Part shown: positions 43,847 to 52,769 of the stretch, in pieces | How the letters are laid out: each line of letters opens with the position of its first letter | Position numbering within the stretch: the stretch's first letter is position 1 | Position numbers and translations under genes: made by a program | Notes under the pieces: generated by a model | Databases searched by the model: none | The model's input: the letters and a program-made list of their open reading frames with translations, nothing else | What the model was told of the DNA's origin: nothing | Assembly: GCA_958366705.1 (NCBI GenBank) | Contig: CATXCB010000008.1 | Location: 1-64,000 of the forward strand | Source of the DNA: an uncultured bacterium | GTDB taxonomy: Bacteria > Cyanobacteriota > Vampirovibrionia > Gastranaerophilales > Gastranaerophilaceae | DNA length: 64,000 bases | Reading direction: 5' to 3'

Positions 43847-45148
43847 ATGTTGACAAAAAATTCAAATGTAATTGCAAAATTTACAGGTGTTGATTTTGGC
43901 AAATATTCAGCAAAAGTTTCTGAATTTGTAAAAGAATTTTCTTCTCGTGCAAATCAAAAAGGTCAATTCTTAAACTGGGTAAATTTACCATCAGAACAAG
44001 CAAAAAGAGTTGATGAAATCTATGATTTAGCTGCGAAATTAAAAGCACAAACAGGAGCTAAAAAACTTAGCGTAATGGGTATTGGCGGTTCAAAACATAC
44101 TGTTGAACACATGTTATCTATTAATGGTCTAAATATTAAAGGCGATAAAATTGAATTCTATTCTGATGTTGATTCTGCAAGTTTAGAAAGATTTTTATAC
44201 AGATTAGATAATAATGTTTTAGAATCTAACTTTTTAATCGCATCTAAATCAGGTTCAACTTTTGAAACTAAAGACGGATTCCTAAGAGTATTAGATATGC
44301 TTATCGACGCATACAAAGCTCAAGGAAAAGCTCAAGAAGAAGCTGAAAAAGCTGCGCACAAACACTTTATCGCAGTAACCGACGGTAACGCTGAAAAATC
44401 AGAATTAAGAAGAACTTCAAACGAAAAAGGCTGGTTAGGCGACTTATTTATTCATGACGATGTTGGCGGAAGATTCTCAGCATTTGATGATCACGCATTA
44501 TTCACTTTAGCTTATGCTGGAATGAAAAAAGAAGATATGGTTACAATGCTAAATGCTGCTCAAGAAGTTTCTACAGAATCTCTAACATCTGATTTAGATA
44601 TAAACACAGCATTAAAAGAAGGTATTTTCTGGGCTGATGCAAAAATGAACGGAATATCAGCTTCAGTACATCAGTATATGGGTGCAATTTTTGAAAACAC
44701 TGTTTACTGGCACGCTCAAATGCAAAATGAATCTGTAAAAGATACATTAAAACAAGTAGCAAAAGTTCCGGATGCAATGCACCACTCAGCAGAAGCTCAC
44801 TTCAACCCTGCAAATAAATTAGTATTTGCATTAACTGTTCCTCAAGATAATGGCGTATGCAAAGAAAACGCTGAAAGCTATATTGATGCTTTAACAAAAT
44901 CTTATGAAGTTACAGGTGCTTTCTTCTTAGAAACCGCACAAACTGAAAAAATGGGCTTAACTCCAGCTGCAGCAGGTGCTCTAACTCAATTAAGAGCATT
45001 TGCTACTGTTTATCAAGAAATCGTTGAAAAAATCATGTCTGGAACTTCTTTCCCTGAAGTTTTGGATAGCGTACTTCAACCACACGTTGAATTCTACAAA
45101 AAGAATTTAAAAGGCGGAGTTGTTGTTCCAGGAAGAATTTCTAAATAA
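43847..45148 (+). CDS. pgi: Glucose-6-phosphate isomerase
   Basis: The 433-aa enzyme of glycolysis interconverts glucose-6- and fructose-6-phosphate. Recognised blocks are KLSVMGIGGSKHTVEHML, FLIASKSGSTFETKDGF (sugar-phosphate SIS loop), HDDVGGRFSAFDDHALF and the C-terminal TEKMGLTPAAAGALTQLRAF. Length fits the shorter bacterial class. AAGGGG lies 5 bases before the ATG. It is a single gene with its own terminator. Confidence 0.93.
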   Translation: MLTKNSNVIAKFTGVDFGKYSAKVSEFVKEFSSRANQKGQFLNWVNLPSEQAKRVDEIYDLAAKLKAQTGAKKLSVMGIGGSKHTVEHMLSINGLNIKGDKIEFYSDVDSASLERFLYRLDNNVLESNFLIASKSGSTFETKDGFLRVLDMLIDAYKAQGKAQEEAEKAAHKHFIAVTDGNAEKSELRRTSNEKGWLGDLFIHDDVGGRFSAFDDHALFTLAYAGMKKEDMVTMLNAAQEVSTESLTSDLDINTALKEGIFWADAKMNGISASVHQYMGAIFENTVYWHAQMQNESVKDTLKQVAKVPDAMHHSAEAHFNPANKLVFALTVPQDNGVCKENAESYIDALTKSYEVTGAFFLETAQTEKMGLTPAAAGALTQLRAFATVYQEIVEKIMSGTSFPEVLDSVLQPHVEFYKKNLKGGVVVPGRISK

Positions 45149-45181
45149 CAAACCGAAAATATAAATAAATTTATTTGGACA

Positions 45182-45220
45182 CGGCGGATTTTTCTTTCAG
45201 AAAAATCCGCCGCTTATTAT
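45182..45220 (+). terminator. Terminator of pgi
   Basis: A perfect 13-bp stem CGGCGGATTTTTC / GAAAAATCCGCCG with a TTTCA loop is followed by a modest T-rich stretch. Confidence 0.75.
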
Positions 45221-45285
45221 CTTATATCCAGAAATAGACTTTTTAATTGATGACACAAAAAAGTCTTCAAGTTAGCATTATAACT

Positions 45286-45951
45286 ATGGCTACAAATTTT
45301 GATTTTCTAAAACCGGTTGATAAAAATTTATTCGATATAATTTCCGAAGCCGAAAAACTATATAGAGACGAATACTTTGAACAATGCATGGGACAAACAC
45401 GTAGATTTGGCGAACATGTCTGCAAAAAAGTTCTCGGGAAAAATAGAACATCAGAAAACACCTTTGATGAAATGCTTGCAACATTGAAAGATAAAAGCAG
45501 AGGTTCTGAACAAGAAAAAGAATTTATAAATGATTTATATTTCCTAAAAAAACATGGAAACGAATCAGTACATTCAGCTAAAGTAAAAAAAGATGGAATG
45601 GAAGCGCTAGAATGCTTGCAAAGAGCATTTGAAGTTGCTATAAATTATTCTGTTTATAATAAAAAAGCAAAAACAACTATTCTAAAACTAAGATATGATA
45701 CAGAACTGCTCGTCACCGGAGAAAAATCAAAAAAATCTCTAACCGAACGTTATATTGAAGAAAAAGAAAAATCAAAAACATTTACAAAACGCAAATCAAC
45801 TACCAAAAGCAAAAAATCCACAGCTCTAAAAAAACAATCTTATTCGATTAAATCTAAAAATAATCATAATAATCAATATCCTATTTATTGGATTATTGTT
45901 GGGTTTTCATTTATTGCAGCTTGCATAGTCATGCTTGTAGCTATATTATAA
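45286..45951 (+). CDS. Tail-anchored protein with DUF4145-like (HEPN-like) domain
   Basis: I prefer the ATG at 45286 (MATNFDFLKPVDKNLFDIIS), which opens directly into the domain. An in-frame ATG at 45247 adds 13 residues; neither has a clear ribosome site. Residues about 5-125 are all helical and resemble the DUF4145 N-terminal module of some restriction subunits (EAEKLYRDEYFEQCMGQTRR, LYFLKKHGNESVHS). A strongly basic Ser/Lys/Thr-rich linker and a C-terminal membrane helix (YWIIVGFSFIAACIVMLVAI) follow, giving a tail-anchor topology. Function unknown. Confidence 0.65.
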   Translation: MATNFDFLKPVDKNLFDIISEAEKLYRDEYFEQCMGQTRRFGEHVCKKVLGKNRTSENTFDEMLATLKDKSRGSEQEKEFINDLYFLKKHGNESVHSAKVKKDGMEALECLQRAFEVAINYSVYNKKAKTTILKLRYDTELLVTGEKSKKSLTERYIEEKEKSKTFTKRKSTTKSKKSTALKKQSYSIKSKNNHNNQYPIYWIIVGFSFIAACIVMLVAIL

Positions 45952-45970
45952 AATTTTTAAAGATAACCTA

Positions 45971-45999
45971 TTGACTGAGAGCAACTATCAAGTTGTAAA
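45971..45999 (+). promoter_or_regulatory. Promoter of the iron-sulfur flavoprotein gene with shared operator
   Basis: -35 TTGACT (45971-45976), 17-base spacer, -10 TGTAAA (45994-45999). The spacer starts with GAGAGCAACTATC (45977-45989), an imperfect palindrome found with one base change in the dxs promoter. Confidence 0.65.
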
Positions 46000-46031
46000 A
46001 TATATTTGTAGAAAAAATTTGAGGTAAAATC

Positions 46032-46574
46032 ATGAGTAAAAAAGTTTTAATTTTGTCATCATCACCAAGAAAAGGAGGGAATTCAGATATTCTTTGCGAC
46101 AAATTCAAAGAGGGAGCCGAATCTACCGGAAACAAGGTTGAAAAAATATTTTTAAAAGACAAAAAAATAAATTATTGCACAGGCTGCGGTTTTTGTAACA
46201 CAAATAATTACACTGCCTGTTCTCAAAAAGATGACATGACAGAAATTTTAGAAAAAATGATAGAAGCTGACGTAATCGTTTTTGGAACACCTGTATATTT
46301 TTACACAATGAGCGGACAATTAAAAACATTAATTGACAGATGCTGCGCGCGCTATACCCATATTTCAGGTAAAGACTTTTACTATATTATGACCGCAGCT
46401 GACGCAAACCCACATGCTATGGATAGAGTTTTAAATGAATTTGAAGGTTTAATGGACTGCTTATCAGGTGCAAATCCCAAAGGAGCAATTATAGCAACCG
46501 GCGTTTGGCAAAAAGATGAAGTAACAAAAACAATCTATCCACAACAAGCATTTGATATGGGTAAAGCTGTTTAA
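46032..46574 (+). CDS. Iron-sulfur flavoprotein / NAD(P)H-dependent FMN reductase family protein
   Basis: The 180-aa flavodoxin-fold protein has the FMN phosphate loop SSSPRKGGNSDIL, the Cys cluster motif CTGCGFCNTNNYTAC (C-x2-C-x2-C-x7-C) typical of the compact Isf iron-sulfur site, and FGTPVYFYTMSGQLKTLIDR. Isf proteins of anaerobes reduce oxygen or peroxide or carry electrons from ferredoxin. GAGG lies 9 bases before the ATG. It is a monocistronic gene with a strong terminator and a promoter operator shared with dxs. Confidence 0.9.
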   Translation: MSKKVLILSSSPRKGGNSDILCDKFKEGAESTGNKVEKIFLKDKKINYCTGCGFCNTNNYTACSQKDDMTEILEKMIEADVIVFGTPVYFYTMSGQLKTLIDRCCARYTHISGKDFYYIMTAADANPHAMDRVLNEFEGLMDCLSGANPKGAIIATGVWQKDEVTKTIYPQQAFDMGKAV

Positions 46575-46597
46575 ACTTTTCAATATTTTCAAATACT

Positions 46598-46635
46598 AAA
46601 TAAGAAGCTTAAAATTTAAGCTTCTTATTTTTTTG
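46598..46635 (+). terminator. Terminator of the iron-sulfur flavoprotein gene
   Basis: AAATAAGAAGCTT pairs with AAGCTTCTTATTT across a 7-nt loop, followed by TTTT. Confidence 0.85.
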
Positions 46636-46709
46636 ATTAACTACATACAAAAACTAACCTATAAACTACCATCCAAGCGTAAAATAAGCTCTGAAAGTGC
46701 ATTTTTGCC

Positions 46710-47405
46710 TTATACCACCTGCCCATAATATGCATCTTTTCCGTGTTTGCGAGTATAATGCTTATTTAAAATATAATTTGGAATATTCTTAACTTGTGTA
46801 TTTATCAATGTCGTTTTCAAGGCCATATCAGCAATAGTTTCTAGGACAATAGCATTATGTACAGCCTCAAAACAATCTTTTCCCCAGGTAAATGGGCCAT
46901 GAGATTTCACAAGTACTCCAGGCATAGACAAAGGATTTTCAACTTCTCGTATTGTTTCCACTATAACTTTCCCTGTATTATACTCATATTCATCTTTTAC
47001 TTCATCATTTACTAAATCTCTGGTACACAAAATTTCACCATAAAAATAATCCGCATGAGTTGTACCTAAAGGTGAAATATTTACTCCAGCCTGAGCAAAA
47101 GCCGTAGCATTAATAGAATGAGTATGAGTAATTCCACCAATTTGTGAGAAATTGTTATACAAATATAAATGAGTAGGCAAATCAGAAGATGGATTCAAAT
47201 CGCCCTCTACAATATTACCATCCAAATCAACAACAACCATATCACTTGGAGTCATCTTGTCATAAGAAACCCCGCTGGGCTTTATTACGACAAGATGACT
47301 ATCTGAATCTATCTCACTTACATTTCCCCAGGTATAAATTACTATACCGCTTCTTTTTAATTCAATATTTGCCTGACAAACTTTTTCTTTTAATTCTTTT
47401 AACAT
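46710..47405 (-). CDS. araD: L-ribulose-5-phosphate 4-epimerase (AraD-like class II aldolase family)
   Basis: The 231-aa protein has the AraD motifs GIVIYTWGNVSEID, KPSGVSYDKM, PSSDLPTHLYLY, GGITHTHSINATAFA (zinc His pair) and VKSHGPFTWGKDCFEAVHNA. AraD interconverts L-ribulose-5-phosphate and D-xylulose-5-phosphate; the UlaF and SgbE homologues act on other pentoses and are hard to exclude. No araA or araB lies nearby. Instead it is the last gene of the surface-sugar operon, its ATG overlapping the HAD phosphatase end by 7 bp, so it may feed pentose phosphate into that pathway. Confidence 0.87.
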   Translation of the reverse strand: MLKELKEKVCQANIELKRSGIVIYTWGNVSEIDSDSHLVVIKPSGVSYDKMTPSDMVVVDLDGNIVEGDLNPSSDLPTHLYLYNNFSQIGGITHTHSINATAFAQAGVNISPLGTTHADYFYGEILCTRDLVNDEVKDEYEYNTGKVIVETIREVENPLSMPGVLVKSHGPFTWGKDCFEAVHNAIVLETIADMALKTTLINTQVKNIPNYILNKHYTRKHGKDAYYGQVV

Positions 47406-48061
47406 ATACAGGTACTCTCCTTTTGATTAGTTAAAAAATTTGTCAGAGCTGGTACATTATTGAAAAACAGGATACTCTGTATAGCTTTTGGATTTTTAAA
47501 ACCGAAACCGTAAGTTACTCCAAGAAAATCAATACCGGCCTGATTGGCTCCAACTAAATCAAATTCACTATCCCCGATTAAAACTGTTTGCTCTTTATCA
47601 GCACCCAACACCTCAATACATTTTTCAACAATATCAGCTTTAGTTAGTTTTCCAGTTAAATCAGAGCCCATATAAAAATCACAATATTTATCAAGACCAA
47701 AATATTTGATAATACCTTCAGCATTTTCATGACTTTTATTAGTTGCAATTGCGATTTTAAAACCTTTATCAATAAGTTTTTCAAACATCTCAATAATATT
47801 TGGATATAATTCAGCTTTATATAAAGAATATTTTTTATAATTTGCACGGAAATTATTTGCAACCTGCAATGCTGTTTCTTTATCCAGATTAAAAGTTTCA
47901 GCCATTGATTTTTGCATAGGAGGCCCGACAAAAGTTTTTAAAACTTCATCTGACGGCATAGAAAAACCATGCTGCTTTACAGTTATTTTAACAGCGTCAA
48001 TAACCCCTTGTGTTGTATCCAGAAGTGTGCCATCTAAATCAAATAAAATATATTTATACAA
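47399..48061 (-). CDS. HAD family hydrolase (phosphoglycolate phosphatase-like)
   Basis: The HAD core is complete: FDLDGTLLDTTQG (nucleophile Asp), TNKSHENAEGI, VLIGDSEFDLVGANQAGIDF. A helical cap of the Gph/PpaX type carries FVGPPMQKSMAE. I take the start as TTG 48061 (LYKYILFDLDG): AGGAGG lies 6 bases before it, whereas the in-frame ATG at 48091 has no site and falls inside the preceding gene. The start overlaps the stop of the aldolase-like gene by 8 bp. It may dephosphorylate a sugar intermediate of this operon. Confidence 0.85.
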   Translation of the reverse strand: MYKYILFDLDGTLLDTTQGVIDAVKITVKQHGFSMPSDEVLKTFVGPPMQKSMAETFNLDKETALQVANNFRANYKKYSLYKAELYPNIIEMFEKLIDKGFKIAIATNKSHENAEGIIKYFGLDKYCDFYMGSDLTGKLTKADIVEKCIEVLGADKEQTVLIGDSEFDLVGANQAGIDFLGVTYGFGFKNPKAIQSILFFNNVPALTNFLTNQKESTCIC

Positions 48062-49673
48062 AGGCTCCCTCCTTTTCAAACACCCGTGCATACTGGCTAT
48101 CTGTCACAAAACTAATATTTATAGAATCTTTTAAATCTGCAAGCATTTCTTTAGTTTCATTTGTTAAAAGTAATAAATCTTCTTTATTTGTAGTTGTTAC
48201 TAAACTATTATCATAATAATTAAACTCGCTGTTTTGTGAAAAGCCATCAAATCCTGCAATTGAAACATTATTAATTCCAAGTTTTACAAGTAATCGTAAA
48301 ATTAAAATCGCAGAAGTATCGACATTTATCCAACCGAATTTTACTAGAGATAGATAATTAAAAATCATTTCATTGAGTTTTGCTTCTGTTTTTATATTTG
48401 AAGTCAGTAAAATTTTTGCATCAGATTTATTTATATTTTCACTATTAATAAAATCTTGATACCTGTTTACTCCGCTAAAGAATATGTAATCAGATTTGAA
48501 TTTACTAATAAAATTATTCACTGAAATAACAATAGGATTTTTCTTCTTGATGAAAGTTTCTACACTATCTTTTTGAGTAGTTAAAGTTTGCCCGGGAACA
48601 AGAAGCAGAATATCCCTATTTTTTAACACAATAGATAATTCTTCTAAAGATTTACTATCATCAATCTTTCTATCAAAATGCTCGACATATATTTTTTCTA
48701 AAAGTTTATAATCATAAGCTTTCTTTTGTTTTTCATCAAGCTTGTCTATAATAGCTCTTAAATCTTTTGATTTTATATTATGGCGACGCAATAAATGGTT
48801 AACGTTAAAGACATGAGAACTGTGAACTCCGGACAGGAAGTACGGAATACTATACCCCCATTCACATTCTTGAATAAATTTAGGCATTAAGTAATCAATA
48901 ATATCTAATATACAATCCAAATCTTTATGTTGGTCGAATTTTTTATTTAAAAATTCGACCAAACACTCAGTATGAGAGTTTCCTGCGCCACGCCCGCAAC
49001 CTAAAATTGAAGAATCAATATTAATTTCTCTTTCGTTGCAGGCTAGATTTACGAACTCTTGAGTGTTTGCATTCGCAAGCATTAAATTATTGTGGGCATG
49101 AAAACCTAAAATAATATCTTTATCCAAATTATGATTTACTATTGAATAAATATGTCTTAAATCTTCTGCATACATTGCACCAAAAGTATCAACTATTGAA
49201 TAAGCGTATGGTTTAAGTTCGTTTACTCTTTCTATAACTTCTAATAACTCAATATCAGAATAACTCATTGTATCAACATTTTGAAAAAAGACTTTATAAC
49301 CTTTTGCTTTTATAGCTTTTGCATACTCAAAAACATCAAAACGTTCTTCTTTTTTAAAACAAATTCTAATACCATCAATAGATTTTCCATTATAATTAGA
49401 CAAATATTTTAAATCGTACCTGCCATAATCAACTAAGGCTACATATAGAATTCCCTCTTTTTTATTCTGCAAATAAGGTTCAATTTCTTCAACATATTGA
49501 AAAATTGTACTATCAGGATTATGCGGCATATTTTTCAAAAAACCGCATTCAATAATATCAATATGGGAATCTTCTAATGCATTTATAAATTTTTTAATAT
49601 AATTTCGTCCTAAGACCAATCCCTTAATTGGAGCTTCTCTTAAAGTACAATCTAACAAATTGATTTTTCTCAT
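48054..49673 (-). CDS. HMGL-type aldolase domain protein with C-terminal DUF115-like domain
   Basis: The 539-aa protein begins with an HMG-CoA-lyase/DmpG-like TIM barrel (LLDCTLREAPIKGLV with the metal Asp, DTFGAMYAEDL, GFHAHNNLMLANANTQEFV with the metal His pair, SSILGCGRGAGNSHTE). These enzymes split or form 2-oxo acids by aldol chemistry. The last 200 residues look like a separate Rossmann-like domain (LLLVPGQTLTTQ, PIVISVNNF, YIFFSGVNRYQDF, LLVKLGINNVSIAGFDGFS), as in DUF115 proteins. It lies between the CMP-sugar synthetase and HAD phosphatase genes. Confidence 0.8.
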   Translation of the reverse strand: MRKINLLDCTLREAPIKGLVLGRNYIKKFINALEDSHIDIIECGFLKNMPHNPDSTIFQYVEEIEPYLQNKKEGILYVALVDYGRYDLKYLSNYNGKSIDGIRICFKKEERFDVFEYAKAIKAKGYKVFFQNVDTMSYSDIELLEVIERVNELKPYAYSIVDTFGAMYAEDLRHIYSIVNHNLDKDIILGFHAHNNLMLANANTQEFVNLACNEREINIDSSILGCGRGAGNSHTECLVEFLNKKFDQHKDLDCILDIIDYLMPKFIQECEWGYSIPYFLSGVHSSHVFNVNHLLRRHNIKSKDLRAIIDKLDEKQKKAYDYKLLEKIYVEHFDRKIDDSKSLEELSIVLKNRDILLLVPGQTLTTQKDSVETFIKKKNPIVISVNNFISKFKSDYIFFSGVNRYQDFINSENINKSDAKILLTSNIKTEAKLNEMIFNYLSLVKFGWINVDTSAILILRLLVKLGINNVSIAGFDGFSQNSEFNYYDNSLVTTTNKEDLLLLTNETKEMLADLKDSINISFVTDSQYARVFEKEGAFV

Positions 49674-49694
49674 ATTAGTAATCCTTTTTATAAA

Positions 49695-50471
49695 TTATTT
49701 GTTTAATAAATCTAAAAACTCTCTTGGAAGTTCATGACTTTCAATCTTTTGCTTAGCTATGTTTGTTACAACTTCTAAATCCTTAGGTGTATCCACAGAA
49801 AGGCTAACAACATTTTCAGCTTCTTTCAACATAAGTGGTTTATTATAATCCGTAAATCTTAAAGTCGCAATTCCTTCAATAAGTTCAAATCTTCCAGGTG
49901 GATTTGCTGCGTAAAAATCCAACATTTTTTTGTTATACCCAATTATTCCAATGTGTTTGTAGTAATCAAAATTAAGAGACTTATACGGATACGGAATAGG
50001 TGTTCTTGATGTGTATGTCATTCTCATATTTTCATCAAATACGACCTTAATATTTGAGGAATCAATTACTTCTACAGGATTATGCATTTTTGTTATAATA
50101 TTGGTTCCAAATTCTGTATCCTGTGGCACAAATTCCGGTATTACCATAGATATTAATTCTGGATTAATTAGTGGTTCATCTCCATTTATCTGAATATAAA
50201 AATCTGCATTAATTTTTTCAGAGACTTCTTGTAATCGATTCGCAGCTTCACGATGAGTTGATTTTGTCATAATTGATGGAATATTATATTCATTACAAAC
50301 CTGAACAATTCTATCATCGTCTGTTGCAACATAAACTTCATCTATATTTTTAGCCAGTTTTGTTTGCTGATAAGCCCACCAGACCATTGGTTTGCCAAGG
50401 ATATCTGCAAGAGCTTTTGCTGGAAACCTTGTTGACCCATATCTTGAAGCGACTATAGCTACTACTTTCAT
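49695..50471 (-). CDS. KdsB-like cytidylyltransferase (CMP-sugar synthetase)
   Basis: The 258-aa protein has the CMP-Kdo synthetase fold: VAIVASRYGSTRFPAKALAD, YVATDDDRIVQVC, FYIQINGDEPLINPELI, YKHIGIIGYNKKML and GIATLRFTDYN. KdsB activates Kdo for LPS. However, the KdsB sugar-binding stretch H-x-SGTDR-x-x-E is here THREAANRLQEV, so the accepted 3-deoxy-ulosonate may differ. Its ATG overlaps the stop of the GT-like gene (ATGA). Confidence 0.82.
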   Translation of the reverse strand: MKVVAIVASRYGSTRFPAKALADILGKPMVWWAYQQTKLAKNIDEVYVATDDDRIVQVCNEYNIPSIMTKSTHREAANRLQEVSEKINADFYIQINGDEPLINPELISMVIPEFVPQDTEFGTNIITKMHNPVEVIDSSNIKVVFDENMRMTYTSRTPIPYPYKSLNFDYYKHIGIIGYNKKMLDFYAANPPGRFELIEGIATLRFTDYNKPLMLKEAENVVSLSVDTPKDLEVVTNIAKQKIESHELPREFLDLLNK

Positions 50472-51529
50472 ACTTCATTCTCCATTCTGCTTTTAAAGTC
50501 TTCAATAATTTTATTTTTAAGAGTTTCATAATCTAATACAGATTTATCATACTCAAATATATCTTTATTATTCACCATTGGATAAGTTGTTAATCTTGAA
50601 AAATCGAGCATTCTACTACTTGAAACATTATTAAATCTATGAGACGTATATATAACATGCATTACCGAATCAAAACGGGTCATAGGTTCACATAAACCAG
50701 ACCTTAAGGCTACTATACCTTTTGATACACTTGCAAGATACAAAACTTCTTCGATATCAAAAAATATATTTGGAGTAAATATTGATAAATTTTCATTATT
50801 TGCAAGAGAAAATACAACGCTGTATCCCATATATTGCAACTCACCTGCAAGTGATAACCAAAACGAATGAGGAAGACTACCAATAGTAAAAGCTTCTGGC
50901 ACAAGTACAACCAAGTTTTCTATATCTAATCCCATACTTTGCATTTTTCTTCCTACACTACTTTTTATCTGGATATCAAATTTAAAATCACATTCATCAA
51001 ATTTTTCTAAATCTAAAGTCTTTTTTAACGCAACTGGATATGTCATCCCCTCTTCAAATTCAGAAAATAAACGCATTGACTCTTTTAACGTATTTGGATA
51101 AATATGAAATATATGCCTTTTATAACTATAAAGTCTTTGTTTGAGAGCTTGATTTTTTTTATTTATATCAAATTCAATAAATTCAGCGTCAATACCAAAG
51201 ACTTTTAATAAACTTTGCTGAGCAAAGTTCGATACCACTACGCAGGGATTTTTTGCATTATATTTTTTTACCAAAGCCCTATAAAAATAACAAAACATAT
51301 AAGCTTCACCTAAAGCTTTTGGTCTTACTATAAATATATGGTCATATTCTGGAATTTTCTCAAGAATTTCGTCAAAAATATTAAATTTAATAAATTTCTC
51401 ACGAGGAAATATTTCAAAACAGTTTTCACTGAAACCTTCACCAAAAGCCTTTCCCCACTTGGCAACAAAAACACCAAATATCGACAAAAAACATTCCTGA
51501 TTATACTTAACTAAATTAACTAAGCACAT
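50468..51529 (-). CDS. Putative GT9-like glycosyltransferase
   Basis: I use the ATG at 51529 (MCLVNLVKYNQECFLS), 5 bases after GGGAG; an in-frame TTG at 51541 is possible but overlaps the preceding gene. The second half has heptosyltransferase-like features: LVVLVPEAFTIGSLPHSFWL, GELQYMGYSVVFSLANNENL and GIVALRSGLCEPMTRF. GT9 enzymes transfer heptose or similar sugars onto lipid A-core. Similarity is by pattern only. Its start lies one base after the preceding stop. Confidence 0.55.
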   Translation of the reverse strand: MCLVNLVKYNQECFLSIFGVFVAKWGKAFGEGFSENCFEIFPREKFIKFNIFDEILEKIPEYDHIFIVRPKALGEAYMFCYFYRALVKKYNAKNPCVVVSNFAQQSLLKVFGIDAEFIEFDINKKNQALKQRLYSYKRHIFHIYPNTLKESMRLFSEFEEGMTYPVALKKTLDLEKFDECDFKFDIQIKSSVGRKMQSMGLDIENLVVLVPEAFTIGSLPHSFWLSLAGELQYMGYSVVFSLANNENLSIFTPNIFFDIEEVLYLASVSKGIVALRSGLCEPMTRFDSVMHVIYTSHRFNNVSSSRMLDFSRLTTYPMVNNKDIFEYDKSVLDYETLKNKIIEDFKSRMENEV

Positions 51530-51530
51530 A

Positions 51531-52505
51531 TTATCTCCCAACCATAAGTTCTTGATTGTCTGTATAATAATCTTTAAACAACCCTTTTAACCCAACTGGA
51601 TTCACTGATATAATTTCTATTTTAGGATATATTGCCTCAGCAAAAGTTTTAAAAGACTCCCAGCTTGCATATTGCGTACTATAATTATGATTTGATTGAG
51701 AACTTTCTGAATAACTAACATTACAATCGCATCCAACTAGAAATATTCTACGAGGATTTGTATATAAAATAAATTGTAAAGCTGAGTATGCAGTACCTCC
51801 AATATCTCCCAATGGTTCACATTCTAAATTAATAGCCCAACGCTTATCTCTAGAATCTAATAAAAGATACGGATAATTATTTTCTTCATAAAATCTATAC
51901 TGAGGAATCCTAGATATTGCCATTTTATTAACATTTTGGTTATAAGCCAAACGATGGGGCGAAGGTATTCCATAAAATTTTTTACAATTATTGCCTATAT
52001 ATTTTTCTATATCTTCATTTAGTTGTTCTGAATTAGTAAAAAAATCATTTACAAAAAGATAATCAAATTTAATATTATCCAGATAAACTCCAGCATTCAT
52101 ACCGACATGAATAGCTCCTTTTATTGGTTTATAAATTTTACTTGTTGGACCACAAGCCACTAATACAACATCCTGCCCTTCATATTTTCTCTTAAAATTT
52201 ATAAAATAAGAATGTTGCGATTGAACTTGACTAAGAACTCGCATATCCCAGTATATCTTTTCTAAACGATTGCTAATATTCTTATCTAAATATTTTTTAA
52301 AATTGGTAAAAATACTATATTTTTTATAAAACTGAATACCTAAAATATAGTATTTCTTTAAATATGAATTTGATTTAATTTTAAACAGCCCAAACACATA
52401 GGACCTGACTTTAAAGCCGAATCGATATTTTTGCTTGTATAATGTAACTCCAAAAATTTTTAAAACCTTTTCATTTTTTAAATTTTTATATGAAAATATT
52501 TTCAC
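51531..52505 (-). CDS. DUF115/GT42-like surface-polysaccharide protein
   Basis: The 324-aa protein starts at GTG 52505, 5 bases after GGAG. Its first 80 residues show a repeated K-K-Y-Y-I-L-G-I-Q-F-Y-K-type pattern (KIFGVTLYKQKYRFGFKV, YYILGIQFYKKYSI), common at the N-terminus of LPS-modifying proteins. The core has YEGQDVVLVACGPTSKIYKP, GAIHVGMNAGVYLDN, FDYLFVNDFF and RRIFLVGCDCNVSYSE, as in MptE-like DUF115 proteins and sialyltransferase-like GT42. It is the first gene of the operon. Confidence 0.6.
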   Translation of the reverse strand: MKIFSYKNLKNEKVLKIFGVTLYKQKYRFGFKVRSYVFGLFKIKSNSYLKKYYILGIQFYKKYSIFTNFKKYLDKNISNRLEKIYWDMRVLSQVQSQHSYFINFKRKYEGQDVVLVACGPTSKIYKPIKGAIHVGMNAGVYLDNIKFDYLFVNDFFTNSEQLNEDIEKYIGNNCKKFYGIPSPHRLAYNQNVNKMAISRIPQYRFYEENNYPYLLLDSRDKRWAINLECEPLGDIGGTAYSALQFILYTNPRRIFLVGCDCNVSYSESSQSNHNYSTQYASWESFKTFAEAIYPKIEIISVNPVGLKGLFKDYYTDNQELMVGR

Positions 52506-52769
52506 ATTCTCTCCATTATTCTTTTAAATCAACCTGTATATCAAGAGCTTTCTAAATAGTACCAATATTATTTATTTAGATAATAAAAAAAACAAAGGCA
52601 TTAAGATATTAGCCATACGGGTAGTAGTTTACAGCGTATTTTAATGTATATAAGCAGATTTATAATTACGTGGTATAATAAAAATCCCCCACATAAAATT
52701 TTATTTATTTTAAATATTATTTATCAAAAAATTTATTGACAGTTTATATAGCTAGACAAAGGAAAAATT

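Noticed and set aside
46710..47405. Arabinose catabolic operon
   Set aside because: Only araD is present; araA and araB are missing and the gene overlaps surface-sugar genes instead.
1738..52626. Shared 12-mer TACGGGTAGTAG at about 1738 and 52616
   Set aside because: A single 12-base match across 64 kb is expected by chance and the flanking sequence differs.
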